DNA from: JBBSDP01 sp963754335
Lineage (GTDB): Bacteria > Planctomycetota > Phycisphaerae > Tepidisphaerales > Tepidisphaeraceae
Assembly: GCA_963754335.1 (NCBI GenBank)
Contig: CAVWFQ010000005.1
Span: forward strand, 682,001 to 746,000
Length of the DNA stretch: 64,000 nucleotides
Reading direction: 5' to 3'
Below the pieces are notes generated by a model. It had not been told where the DNA came from and ran no database searches. It was given only the letters and a program-made list of their open reading frames with translations. Shown here piece by piece: positions 56,697 through 64,000 of this stretch (position 1 is its first letter; each line of letters opens with the position of its first letter). Made by a program: the position numbers and the translations under genes.

Positions 56697-58310
56697 CTAC
56701 TGCACCCCGCCGGTAGTCAGCAGCGTCGCCCCCTTCTTGATCGCCCACAGCGTCGTTTGCGACGCGACAAACAGAGTCCCATTCGCGGCGATCGGAGTGG
56801 CGTGACTGTCCGCTCCGAGGGAAATCTGCGAAAGTAATTTCGGCTCCTTGCCCTCCTCGAAAACAAAGACCCCTTTCTTGTTGCAGACGTAGACTTTCCC
56901 ATCCGCCACCATCGGCGTGCTCCAGGTCTCGGCGTGCGTGTCGTAGACCCAGTACGGCTTTCCCGTCTCCACGTCCAGGCAATGCACGTGGCCGGGAAGG
57001 TCGACGGCGAAGACGAATCCATGGTCGACGGCGACGCTGCCGATCGCACGTTCGAGCCCTTCATAGGTCCAGATATTGCCGCAGGTCGTGATGTCGCCGG
57101 TCTTCGTAGCATCGATGCAATGCAGAAGGCCGCGGCCGCGGCCGTGCGAAGGATCCTGGCCAATCGTCGTGTAGACACGTCCTTCGTGAAAAACCGGGGC
57201 GGCGATCATTTCGCTGGGGCCGACGAATCGCCCATCGTCCTTGTTGGTCGTGTAACCCTTCCGCTTATCCCCGATGTAGTAGTTGAATGGCTTGCCTTCC
57301 GGCTCCCGGAAGTTCGGCGGGTCATTGTCAAACTGCCAGACCTTCCTGAAATGGATCGGCTGATCGGGCACGGAGGTCAGCGCCTCAAACGCGTAACAGA
57401 CGCCATCCGATCCGCCGAAGAAAACCAGCTTCTTCCCGTTGACGATTCCGATCGAAGGAGGTGACCAGAGACAGTGCCACATGCGATGGCCGAGGTCTTC
57501 GGTATCGGTCGCGAGCAGCTTTCCGGTCTCGGTATCGAGCGCAATGAAGCTTGGCGCGTCGGGACGAAGGCAATGAGTGTGGGACCGATCGACGCCATTA
57601 CAGCTTGTCGTGTAGAGAAATCGTCCATCGACCAGCGGCGAGCAGGCCGCCACATCGTGCGGGCAGATGCCGAGTTGATCGATCAGGTCGAACGACCAGA
57701 TGATGTCCCCGTCCTGTTTGCCAAGCTTGATCGGCGGATGGCCCGGTCCGGCCATGTACTGCGCTTCATCCTGAAATGGCCCATCATTCCCGTCCGCCAT
57801 CCCGTTCACGTCGAGGCAGAGGACTTCGCACGATCCGGTGACGACAAAGACGCGGTTTCCCGAAACCGCCGGCGAAGAGCAGGTCCCCATCCGTTGTTCG
57901 CCGTAGTGCGCCCCTTCCGGCAGCCGGCTGCGCGGGCGCTCGGGAATCGCCAGCCGCCAGAGCACCTGGCCGGTGGCTTCGGACAAACACTGCACCATTC
58001 CCGCATGCGTGCGCTTGAAGCGGGGATCATCATCGAGGACCGCATCGTCCGTCCCGACGAAGACTCGTCCGCCGGCCACGGTGGGATTCCCCTGGATCAT
58101 GTTTCCGAGCGTCGCGCTCCATCGCACATTTTCCATCGGCGAACGAACGCGAAACGTCTCCGGCAGATCCTTCTCGGAGGAGACCATGTTGCGCCCGGGT
58201 TCGCCGCCCCACTGCGGCCAATCGCCGGCGAGGAGTTTCACGCTTCCGCAAAGACAGGAAAGCGCCACAGCGCCCGTCGCAAATTGTATCCGGCGGTTCA
58301 TTTTCATCAT
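56697..58310 (-). CDS. exported PQQ-like beta-propeller protein
   Basis: 537 residues. Signal peptide (FATGAVALSCLCGSVKLLAG), then DWPQWGGEPGRNMVSSEKDL, the usual opening of planctomycete PQQ/BamB-like repeat proteins. Blade motifs such as VYVCNKKGVFVFEEGKEPKL, HVHCLDVETGKPYWVYDTHA and RFLYTTSCNGVDRSHTHCLR recur. No PQQ catalytic residues can be asserted. Probably periplasmic; either a redox enzyme subunit or a scaffold. Confidence 0.85.
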   Translation of the reverse strand: MMKMNRRIQFATGAVALSCLCGSVKLLAGDWPQWGGEPGRNMVSSEKDLPETFRVRSPMENVRWSATLGNMIQGNPTVAGGRVFVGTDDAVLDDDPRFKRTHAGMVQCLSEATGQVLWRLAIPERPRSRLPEGAHYGEQRMGTCSSPAVSGNRVFVVTGSCEVLCLDVNGMADGNDGPFQDEAQYMAGPGHPPIKLGKQDGDIIWSFDLIDQLGICPHDVAACSPLVDGRFLYTTSCNGVDRSHTHCLRPDAPSFIALDTETGKLLATDTEDLGHRMWHCLWSPPSIGIVNGKKLVFFGGSDGVCYAFEALTSVPDQPIHFRKVWQFDNDPPNFREPEGKPFNYYIGDKRKGYTTNKDDGRFVGPSEMIAAPVFHEGRVYTTIGQDPSHGRGRGLLHCIDATKTGDITTCGNIWTYEGLERAIGSVAVDHGFVFAVDLPGHVHCLDVETGKPYWVYDTHAETWSTPMVADGKVYVCNKKGVFVFEEGKEPKLLSQISLGADSHATPIAANGTLFVASQTTLWAIKKGATLLTTGGVQ

Positions 58311-58944
58311 GAAGGATTACCGCATGCGAGCGGGATTGTGATTGAGGCACTCAACGATGGATTAACGGAAATGCGACGCAGCTGGCGGCACAGCGCCACA
58401 ATTTGTGGCAGAATCGCCACAGATTGGACCCCTATTTGGACATTTATCCGTCATTCATCAACATATTCGGAGGAGTTTTGGCCGGTTTTGGCCGCATTTG
58501 GCCGGTTTTACGCCGATTTCATCTCGCACTCGCAACTGACAACTGACAACTGACAACTGACAACTGACAACTGACAACTGACAACTTGTGGCTCCTGGCT
58601 TCCTCCCATTCGGTTCGCACATTGTTAGGATGCACGCCGCGTGCCAAAGTTAGTGCAAAATAGAATTTTCTTTACCGATGCGCGAGCACGCCGCCTTCAC
58701 TTCCACGACCATTACGGCCGTGCGGCTGATCGCCTCGTCAGAGTCCCCGCAGTGCCGTCGTCGGTCATTTCACAGACATCCACGAAACGCCCGCGGGACG
58801 GCGTGCCCGGCGTCAGAATCTTGCGCCGGAAATTCAGATCGGGCATGCGGCCGCGTCCGATGCTGCAATGACGGGGCGAGGGCCGGACCATTCCGCGCAA
58901 ACACGGGGACGATTCCCAAGAATCCGAAGAGATTGACCACCCAC
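58311..58944. other. 634-base intergenic region
   Basis: Contains a GCCACAA-T-TTGTGGC palindrome near 58393, the heptamer array at 58534, and 360 bases (58585-58944) in which several short overlapping reading frames exist on both strands but none resembles a known protein or has a convincing ribosome site. Confidence 0.6.
58534..58586. repeat. AACTGAC heptamer tandem array
   Basis: Seven perfect AACTGAC units (58534-58582) plus a partial eighth. Too short-period and without spacers to be a CRISPR. Confidence 0.95.
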
Positions 58945-60480
58945 TCACCGCAGCAACGTCCCCGGTCCCGAGATCTCAGTCACCTCGGCGCTCTTGATCG
59001 TGATCTTTCCGTAAAACACGATGACGCCCAGGGCCACCGGGTCGGGGACCAGCCAGTTGGGGCGCGGACCCAGTTTCCAGTTGGGCACGTGGCGATCGAT
59101 CACCTTTACTCCGTTGAAAAACGCAACCAGCTCATCCCGCCGAAATTGCATTCGGAATTTGCATTGGCCGCTTGCGTTCACCGGCACCGACCGGAAAAGC
59201 GCGGCGGGCTGACCCACCGGGACCGGTAGAGCCGCTGTCGCCCTCCACGGGGTTGGGAGATCGGCCGCGCCGACCGCGCCGTCATGACAAACGATCAGCG
59301 TATCCCCCCAGCGCCCGTCTTCGCGAACGTAGTCGATCGCCAGGTCATATTCGGCGGGAGGACAGTAAGGAAACCGCAGCTCCGCGCCGGCGTTCCCGTC
59401 GTTGAAGAGCTGGCCGTTTTCCAGATGCCACCCGCTGACCCGCGCATCACGTGCCGGGTCGACCAGCTTGAGCAGGTCGATCACTCGCGCGGGCAACAGC
59501 GCCGCAATTTCGCCGATGCGCTGCTCCGCTTTCAGGCTGGACAATCCCGCCGGCTGCGCCCTCACCATTTCGTAGAGAGCCTGGGCGTGTTCAAGCGGAC
59601 CGAGGCCCACTTCGGATTTATGCACTTTTCCGTAGTCGAACCAGAAATCGGCCAGGGCAGATTTCTGCAATGACGTGAGGGCTCCGGCCAACTCCGTTTT
59701 GGCCGTGGACGCGAGTTTCGCGTCGTTGCCTTTGGCGAGCAGCGGCAAACCCGTCTTCCACTCTCCCTTGAAGAAACAGTCGTATCTCCCGACCGCCAGA
59801 TTCGCGGCCGGATCATTCGGTGTCGACTTCAATACCGCGCTGGCCTCGGTCATCGCTTTGAGCGCAGATTCTCGCGCGGCCAGATCGCTGAGCCGCTTGT
59901 GATAATCGGAATAAGTATCGAGGTCGGAGTCCTTCTTGGAAATGCTTTCCACGATTTCGCTGACGGATCGCGCTATCTCAAGGCGATCCGCCGCCAGCGC
60001 ATCATCGAACAAGGACTTCGCGGTTTTTATGGCCGACTGACGACTCGCGGGAGCGCCGGCGTACTTTGTAATGGTCTTCAGCGTCCTGGCTTTCAAAGAG
60101 AGGCTGTCGATCACATAGCATCGGTCCATCTCGGTCAGAGCTGCGAATGCCGCATCCAGGTCGGCGCCGTCGGCCGCCAGATCTGTTGACATGTTGAGCA
60201 AGGAATAGCGCGTTGCCGCGTCCTTCTCCTGGCCCGCCACAGTTAGAAGCGTTTTCGAGCAGGCAACCTTATCCGCGCTGGTTTTGGCGGCGCGAACCTT
60301 TTCACCATAGATACTGTCGATTAGTTTCTGTGAAGCTTTCTGATCCGCGGCGTTTGGCACCGGCAGCTTTGCCGCAGCATCATCGCCACGCCCGATCGCT
60401 GCAACAACGAACATCGCCGACAGGCAAAGAGCCACAGCGCGACCCGACCGCCGCGGACAACTGGCGTGAATCGTCGTCAT
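58945..60480 (-). CDS. third helical-domain paralogue, exported
   Basis: 511 residues from ATG 60480 (GGGGAAGG just upstream). Signal peptide (ALCLSAMFVVAAIGRG). Residues about 35-350 correspond to the helical domain of the 3907-7962 proteins: ADKVACSKTLLTVAGQEKDA, LTEMDRCYVIDSL, STPNDPAANLAVGRYDCFFK and GLPLLAKGNDAKLAS. In place of PA14 it has a different beta domain (LRFPYCPPAEYDLAIDYVRE, FRMQFRRDELVAFFNGVKVI) like the lectin-type DUF1080/concanavalin folds. This copy has no frameshift and defines the family most clearly. Function unknown. Confidence 0.8.
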   Translation of the reverse strand: MTTIHASCPRRSGRAVALCLSAMFVVAAIGRGDDAAAKLPVPNAADQKASQKLIDSIYGEKVRAAKTSADKVACSKTLLTVAGQEKDAATRYSLLNMSTDLAADGADLDAAFAALTEMDRCYVIDSLSLKARTLKTITKYAGAPASRQSAIKTAKSLFDDALAADRLEIARSVSEIVESISKKDSDLDTYSDYHKRLSDLAARESALKAMTEASAVLKSTPNDPAANLAVGRYDCFFKGEWKTGLPLLAKGNDAKLASTAKTELAGALTSLQKSALADFWFDYGKVHKSEVGLGPLEHAQALYEMVRAQPAGLSSLKAEQRIGEIAALLPARVIDLLKLVDPARDARVSGWHLENGQLFNDGNAGAELRFPYCPPAEYDLAIDYVREDGRWGDTLIVCHDGAVGAADLPTPWRATAALPVPVGQPAALFRSVPVNASGQCKFRMQFRRDELVAFFNGVKVIDRHVPNWKLGPRPNWLVPDPVALGVIVFYGKITIKSAEVTEISGPGTLLR

Positions 60481-60567
60481 GACCTTCCCCAGCAGAACGC
60501 TCGCCATTTGTGAGTTTGACTGATTGCCGCGCTAACGCACATCCGCGCGGATCATGCTATCCGATAA

Positions 60568-60691
60568 ACCGCGAAGGCACGAAGAGCGCGAAGAAGAAGG
60601 TGAACCCAAATGGGCTATGGTGAATCAACCGACCCCGATACCCATCTGAGGCTTTCTTGTATTTCTTCGCGTTCTTCGCGCCTTCGCGGTA
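60568..60691. repeat. inverted repeat ACCGCGAAGGCACGAAGAGCG
   Basis: Left arm 60568-60597 and right arm 60661-60691 pair with few mismatches around a 63-base loop. Upstream of the third helical-domain gene; a half copy is at 9264. Confidence 0.8.
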
Positions 60692-60779
60692 ACCCGAATT
60701 TGATTGAGGCCGCGAAGTGGGCGCCACTAAGCGATCGCGCGCGGGCGCTTTAATCGATGGATTGGTGTTGCGTGCGCGC

Positions 60780-61310
60780 CTACTTCGCTATTGCTTCAAC
60801 CAGCAACGTCGTGACTGACAGTCCCTCGCTTTTCATTTCCGCTTTGACCACACCGCCCGGCACCTGGTCGCTGGTCCAGGTTTTCATGTTGAGCGATTGG
60901 CGCGTCTCTTCTGAAACCTGGCACTCGTAGGTTTTTCCGCCGACGGTGATCGCTTCGGTGCTGTGCTTGATGACCGTATTGGCGGGTTTATCGAATTTCG
61001 CGGGGACGTCGCGCCTGGCGATGCGCTGTTTGAGCGGGGTGTCGCCGGACTTGCCATTGGTTTTCACCTCGACGGTGATCTTCTCCGGCGTGACCTCGAC
61101 GAGCGTGTACTCGATGTCGAGGGTCATCGTGACGGCGCTGGCGATGCTTCGGGCGGTCGTCCTGGAGATGGATCCCGGCTTGAATTTCGCCCAGTAGCCG
61201 TACATCGGGTTGTCGATTTGCTCGGCGAGGGCCGACGTGGTGCCCAGAGCCGCCGTGACTGCGAGAATCAGCGCGATTCGAGAGATTCGTGGTGGTATTT
61301 TTCTCTTCAT
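60780..61310 (-). CDS. hypothetical exported protein
   Basis: 176 residues from ATG 61310 (MKRKIPPRISRIALILAVTA), a clear signal peptide ending near TSALAEQ. The mature part (YWAKFKPGSISRTTARSI, TLDIEYTLVEVTPEKITVEV, GKTYECQVSEETRQSLNMKT) is a beta-rich domain that I recognise only as a type common in planctomycetes, where similar proteins open with 'P.Y..WA.F.PGS'. ATG 61379 is in frame but would put the signal inside the protein. Confidence 0.75.
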   Translation of the reverse strand: MKRKIPPRISRIALILAVTAALGTTSALAEQIDNPMYGYWAKFKPGSISRTTARSIASAVTMTLDIEYTLVEVTPEKITVEVKTNGKSGDTPLKQRIARRDVPAKFDKPANTVIKHSTEAITVGGKTYECQVSEETRQSLNMKTWTSDQVPGGVVKAEMKSEGLSVTTLLVEAIAK

Positions 61311-61641
61311 CGCCTGGGCCTGTCGACCGGCGCTGCCTTCAATGGTTCGAAGAATGGCCTGCTTCGAAATGACGAACAACGCGCTTGAAGCAGTCGGAAG
61401 TGCGAATCGCCGGATTCACGGTACCGCGGCAGCGCGGGCGGGTCAAAGAGAAGCGGTACCACGTTGAAATCGTGCGGAAAACTAGCGAGAGTCCAGGTCT
61501 ATCGGGGTTCCACATCGCGACGGCGGCCCTGGCGAGCTTGAACGTCATGAGAAATTGGCGATTGGGACATTCTGTACACGGTTCTTGCTCGAATTCTTTA
61601 AGTTGGCGCGGATGCCCGCCACCGATTATTTGCATTTTTCC

Positions 61642-61669
61642 TTGAACCTGAACGCGGATCGGTTATATT
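61642..61669 (+). promoter_or_regulatory. candidate sigma-70-type promoter of the PEP-CTERM gene
   Basis: TTGAAC at 61642-61647 and TATATT at 61664-61669 with a 16-base spacer, about 75 bases before the GTG start at 61744. The remaining gap 61311-61641 shows no gene I can support. Confidence 0.4.
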
Positions 61670-61743
61670 CCTACCTAGCCCCTCCAGGCGGTCCTCGAAG
61701 GGTTGCGCAGCACATCGATCTTGGCTTATAAAAAGGAGAGATT

Positions 61744-62418
61744 GTGACAGCATTCAGCAAATTAGCGCTCGGAACGGTCGTCCTCGGCGGCCTGCTATTG
61801 GGTGTAAATCGGCCGGCTCAGGCATCGCTTGAATTTCCCAACAACGCTTTTAACGACCCGACTAACGGGAGCGGGGGACTTGTTGTCTCCGCGAGCGAAA
61901 CCCCAAGCAGCACTATCGCGTCGTCATACTCCTCGTTCTCCACCCAATTGATCAGCGATGTGTTTGGCGGCGCGTTGGGCATAAGCCCCGAGGACGTCCC
62001 GGGAACTTACGGGGACTACTTGTTTAACGACAATCAAAATCCCAATCTCGATACGCTGACCTTTTCTACATCATCGCCGGTGGCCCTCGGCGGGATCTAC
62101 CTGACGACCAGCTCGGACGATCACACGCCGAACGGCAACCGCGGGTCATCAGTGGCCACGTTTTCCTACTACAATGGAACAAGTTATGTGCAGGTGGCTA
62201 ACACCGCGACGCAATCCATCGTTGTATTGAATAACGCCGTGCCGCAGTTGATTCAGTTCCCTGGTGGTTGGATCACTGCCAGTAGCTTCGAACTTACATT
62301 GACCCCAAACAACAGTTCCGGGGCTCGATTGGTTGATATCGCCGTCCCGGAACCCGCCTCGCTGGGGCTGCTCGGCCTGGGCGGCCTCGGTCTTCTTTCC
62401 CGTCGTCGACGCGCCTGA
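61744..62418 (+). CDS. PEP-CTERM sorted exported protein
   Basis: 224 residues from GTG 61744, with AAAGGAGAG directly upstream. Signal peptide (LALGTVVLGGLLLGVNRPAQA), a Ser/Thr/Asn-rich body without cysteine (LDTLTFSTSSPVALGGIYLT), and the C-terminal signal VPEPASLGLLGLGGLGLLSR followed by arginines. Second PEP-CTERM protein in the window; its body is not similar in obvious ways to that of the first. Confidence 0.88.
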   Translation: MTAFSKLALGTVVLGGLLLGVNRPAQASLEFPNNAFNDPTNGSGGLVVSASETPSSTIASSYSSFSTQLISDVFGGALGISPEDVPGTYGDYLFNDNQNPNLDTLTFSTSSPVALGGIYLTTSSDDHTPNGNRGSSVATFSYYNGTSYVQVANTATQSIVVLNNAVPQLIQFPGGWITASSFELTLTPNNSSGARLVDIAVPEPASLGLLGLGGLGLLSRRRRA

Positions 62419-62439
62419 GCCTCCTGCAATCCAGACTTC

Positions 62440-62469
62440 ATAAGCCCTCGGCCTCACGGCTGGGGGTTT
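62440..62469 (+). terminator. intrinsic terminator after the PEP-CTERM gene
   Basis: AGCCCTCGGCC-TCAC-GGCTGGGGG with two wobble pairs, followed by TTTTT. It overlaps the last codons of the convergent gene ending at 62454. Confidence 0.65.
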
Positions 62470-63629
62470 TTCATTTCCAGGATTAGAGACTTGAACGGAA
62501 TGCCGCCGCAATCTTCGCAAGCGCCCGCGAGCGAGTTGAACTGGGTCTGGCATCGAGGGCAATAAGATCGAGAGGCGCTTTCGGACGGAGTCGGAGTTGC
62601 CACAATCGCATCGATCAGGTTACCTTTTCCTTTCAGCACACCTTCCGACGCAGCTCGAATTCGTCCGCGAAATCCCTCTTCCAACTGTTGCGCAACTGGA
62701 TCCGATGCCGGGTAAACGGGCCGCAACGGCTCGCGGAGATCGCGAAACACGCGGGCCGCGAAAGAGCCGAATACCGTGTCGTCGCAAAGAACCGTGGCCG
62801 CCGCCAGCGGATCTATATTTGCGAGCAAGTCTCGCGTGAGCGCGTCGCAGGCGCGAATCCCCGCGGTGGGGGTGAGAATCATCACCGCCAGGGAGCGCCA
62901 CCGCTCGCTCACGGCTTCGGGCAGGAGCTTGCGATGCGTACGCCAGAATTGAATTGCGGTCGCGACAACGCAAATCACGACGGCGGCGATCCACTGCCGC
63001 CAGTAAACGTGGAGCCGATCGACGGCGACGCCCAGAGGCAACAGGACCAGGAACAGGGCGAATAGTACGTGGCACCAGACTTTTAATGGGGCAACGGCGG
63101 CGTGATAAGCGTTGACGACGCTTGCGGCTACGTCGACGTCGAACAGGTTTTTCAGCATCTGATCGATCGCGCTTTCGCGATCGGATGGACGTTTCTTCCA
63201 GATGATCGCCAGGCGGTGTGCCCAGCTTCGTGCAAGTGCGTCACTCGCAACGCGCAGGAAAGGATTTGCGTTGACGAGGACGGCGTGGCCGGACGAACCG
63301 ATGTCGCGGACCTGATCGAAAGGGATCCGTTTTTCCTGCTGCACCGGCCGCCCGGCGGGATCGATACATTGAGCCACGTAGGAGAGGATCGAGCCGGCGT
63401 CCAGCGACAGCGGCGTCCAGGAGCAGACGAAAACCGAGCCGAAGGGAGGAAGCGGGTTCAGCAGGATAGGACCGCCGCGCTGGTTGCCGAGAATCTGCGA
63501 CGGATGGCATGGCTGGTGACGAGCCCCCAGCAGCGACCGGAATGCGACCGAGCCGCGGCGGGTCCAGAGGGAGCACTCGCTCAAATAAAGGAGCGCGACC
63601 AGAAGAACGAGCCACTCCAGATCGGTCAT
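62454..63629 (-). CDS. membrane protein with C-terminal zinc ribbon
   Basis: 391 residues from ATG 63629 (MTDLEWLVLLVALLYLSECS). Three membrane segments: near the N-terminus, about residues 190-210 (VLFALFLVLLPLGVAVD) and 218-236 (AAVVICVVATAIQFW). The C-terminus holds YCPRCQTQFNSLAGACEDCG, a two-CxxC zinc ribbon. Not recognised otherwise. Its 5' side abuts the hexamer repeat tract. Confidence 0.75.
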   Translation of the reverse strand: MTDLEWLVLLVALLYLSECSLWTRRGSVAFRSLLGARHQPCHPSQILGNQRGGPILLNPLPPFGSVFVCSWTPLSLDAGSILSYVAQCIDPAGRPVQQEKRIPFDQVRDIGSSGHAVLVNANPFLRVASDALARSWAHRLAIIWKKRPSDRESAIDQMLKNLFDVDVAASVVNAYHAAVAPLKVWCHVLFALFLVLLPLGVAVDRLHVYWRQWIAAVVICVVATAIQFWRTHRKLLPEAVSERWRSLAVMILTPTAGIRACDALTRDLLANIDPLAAATVLCDDTVFGSFAARVFRDLREPLRPVYPASDPVAQQLEEGFRGRIRAASEGVLKGKGNLIDAIVATPTPSESASRSYCPRCQTQFNSLAGACEDCGGIPFKSLILEMKNPQP

Positions 63630-63664
63630 GCCCGTCCCGTCAATTACCTCGCGGCTACTTCCCA

Positions 63665-63805
63665 ACTCCTTCTACTTCTACTTCTACTTCTACTCCTACT
63701 CCTACTCCTAATCCTAATCCTAATCCTAATCCTAATCCTAATCCTAATCGTACTCGTAATCATAATCGAGCCAACCGATTGAGATTAGGATTAAGATTAG
63801 GATTA
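63665..63805. repeat. hexamer tandem tract with inverted tail
   Basis: CTTCTA and CTCCTA units shade into about eight CCTAAT units, then (after a spacer) GATTAGGATTAAGATTAGGA runs in the opposite sense, so the tract can fold back on itself. No gene here; the proline/asparagine readings across it are low-complexity artefacts. Confidence 0.9.
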
Positions 63806-63838
63806 CGATAAGATCGAATGCCAAGAGGTAGAATTTCC

Positions 63839-63985
63839 CTACTGCGCCGGGCGCTTGAACTTCGCTTTGAGTTTCGCGATGCCCGCGGCGAAAAAGGCGA
63901 CGATGACCGCACCCAGTTTTACGATGGATTCCCAGGCCTTTACGAATAAACCCCTACGTGAGACCGTGCCGCTTTGAGAGGCACA
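63839..63985 (-). CDS. possible small membrane protein, start not found
   Basis: An open frame on the minus strand ends at TAG 63839 and reads GLFVKAWESIVKLGAVIVAF then FAAGIAKLKAKFKRPAQ, a convincing single membrane helix with basic tail. There is no ATG/GTG/TTG in the frame before the upstream stop; an ATG ATG pair lies in a neighbouring frame just upstream (near 63991), so a frameshift is likely here as well. Confidence 0.35.
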   Translation of the reverse strand, partial: CASQSGTVSRRGLFVKAWESIVKLGAVIVAFFAAGIAKLKAKFKRPAQ

Positions 63986-64000
63986 TCATGTCGCCCGCCT

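Noticed and set aside
58534..58586. Possible CRISPR array
   Set aside because: Units are seven bases long and directly tandem with no spacers; no cas genes are in the window.
61385..61645. 86-codon frame between the two small exported-protein genes
   Set aside because: No ribosome site, no family resemblance, and an overlapping minus-strand frame looks equally good; no basis to choose either.
63102..63811. Plus-strand frames with Leu/Ile or Asn/Pro runs at the end of the window
   Set aside because: They are readings of the hexamer tract and of the antisense of the zinc-ribbon membrane protein gene.
1..64000. tRNA, rRNA or riboswitch genes
   Set aside because: I looked for TPsiC-like GGTTCGAATCC arms, rRNA-conserved strings and common riboswitch cores and saw none; a covariance-model search would be decisive.

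Overview
The window looks like a piece of a planctomycete chromosome, probably of the Phycisphaerae/Tepidisphaerales type. This is inferred from several lineage habits seen together: two PEP-CTERM sorted proteins, a LEPR-type N-terminal sorting motif on a Calx-beta protein, zinc ribbons of the CxxCGYDLR type, a ThuA/sorbosone-dehydrogenase/CxxCH-haem/malectin array, an alternative GlmU-like enzyme, and many palindromic intergenic repeats known mainly from planctomycetes and relatives. Base composition is GC-rich and genes lie on both strands in short operons. No rRNA, tRNA, CRISPR array, phage or IS transposase was recognised.

Layout. 0-3.9 kb: trigger factor, histidyl-tRNA synthetase and an unknown membrane protein, separated by perfect palindromes. 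3.9-8 kb (minus): two tandem paralogous secreted proteins with a shared helical domain, PA14 and a carbohydrate-binding-like end. 8-16 kb: carbohydrate-oriented block (lipoprotein-like unknown, pectate-lyase-like beta helix, AraC regulator, a decayed ThuA/haem/malectin gene, a clan GH-A glycosidase). 16-19.5 kb: coaD, HD hydrolase, FitAB toxin-antitoxin, alkaline-phosphatase-superfamily enzyme. 19.7-24.5 kb: coiled-coil secreted protein, MbfA iron exporter, a very short Flp pilin gene, a lone receiver domain, a DUF2071 protein and a PEP-CTERM protein. 24.8-32 kb: metallopeptidase plus ATP-grasp ligase, SMP-30 lactonase, and an nfeD-floA-third gene operon. 32-38 kb: peptide deformylase, mnmG, yedK/HMCES, zinc-ribbon membrane protein, alanine racemase. 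38-42.5 kb: WD40 protein with a tightly coupled partner. 42.7-50.4 kb: Uma2 nuclease, sigma-54, SWIM/SNF2 helicase, GlmU-like enzyme. 50.4-58.3 kb: DCXR-like reductase, a histidine kinase/response regulator pair divergent from a 1020-residue Calx-beta exoprotein, and a PQQ beta-propeller protein. 58.9-64 kb: a third member of the helical-domain family, small secreted proteins, a second PEP-CTERM protein and a zinc-ribbon membrane protein.

Two overall features matter to any reader. First, about fifteen clear genes, some expected to be essential (tig, mnmG), are split by single-base frameshifts, several in short homopolymer runs. This points to consensus errors in the assembly more than to gene decay, except for the ThuA/haem gene, which has many breaks and sits at a suspicious junction. 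Second, the DNA carries at least ten distinct palindromic or short tandem repeat families, one of which lies in frame inside mnmG. I give frameshifted genes as single features with their approximate break points.
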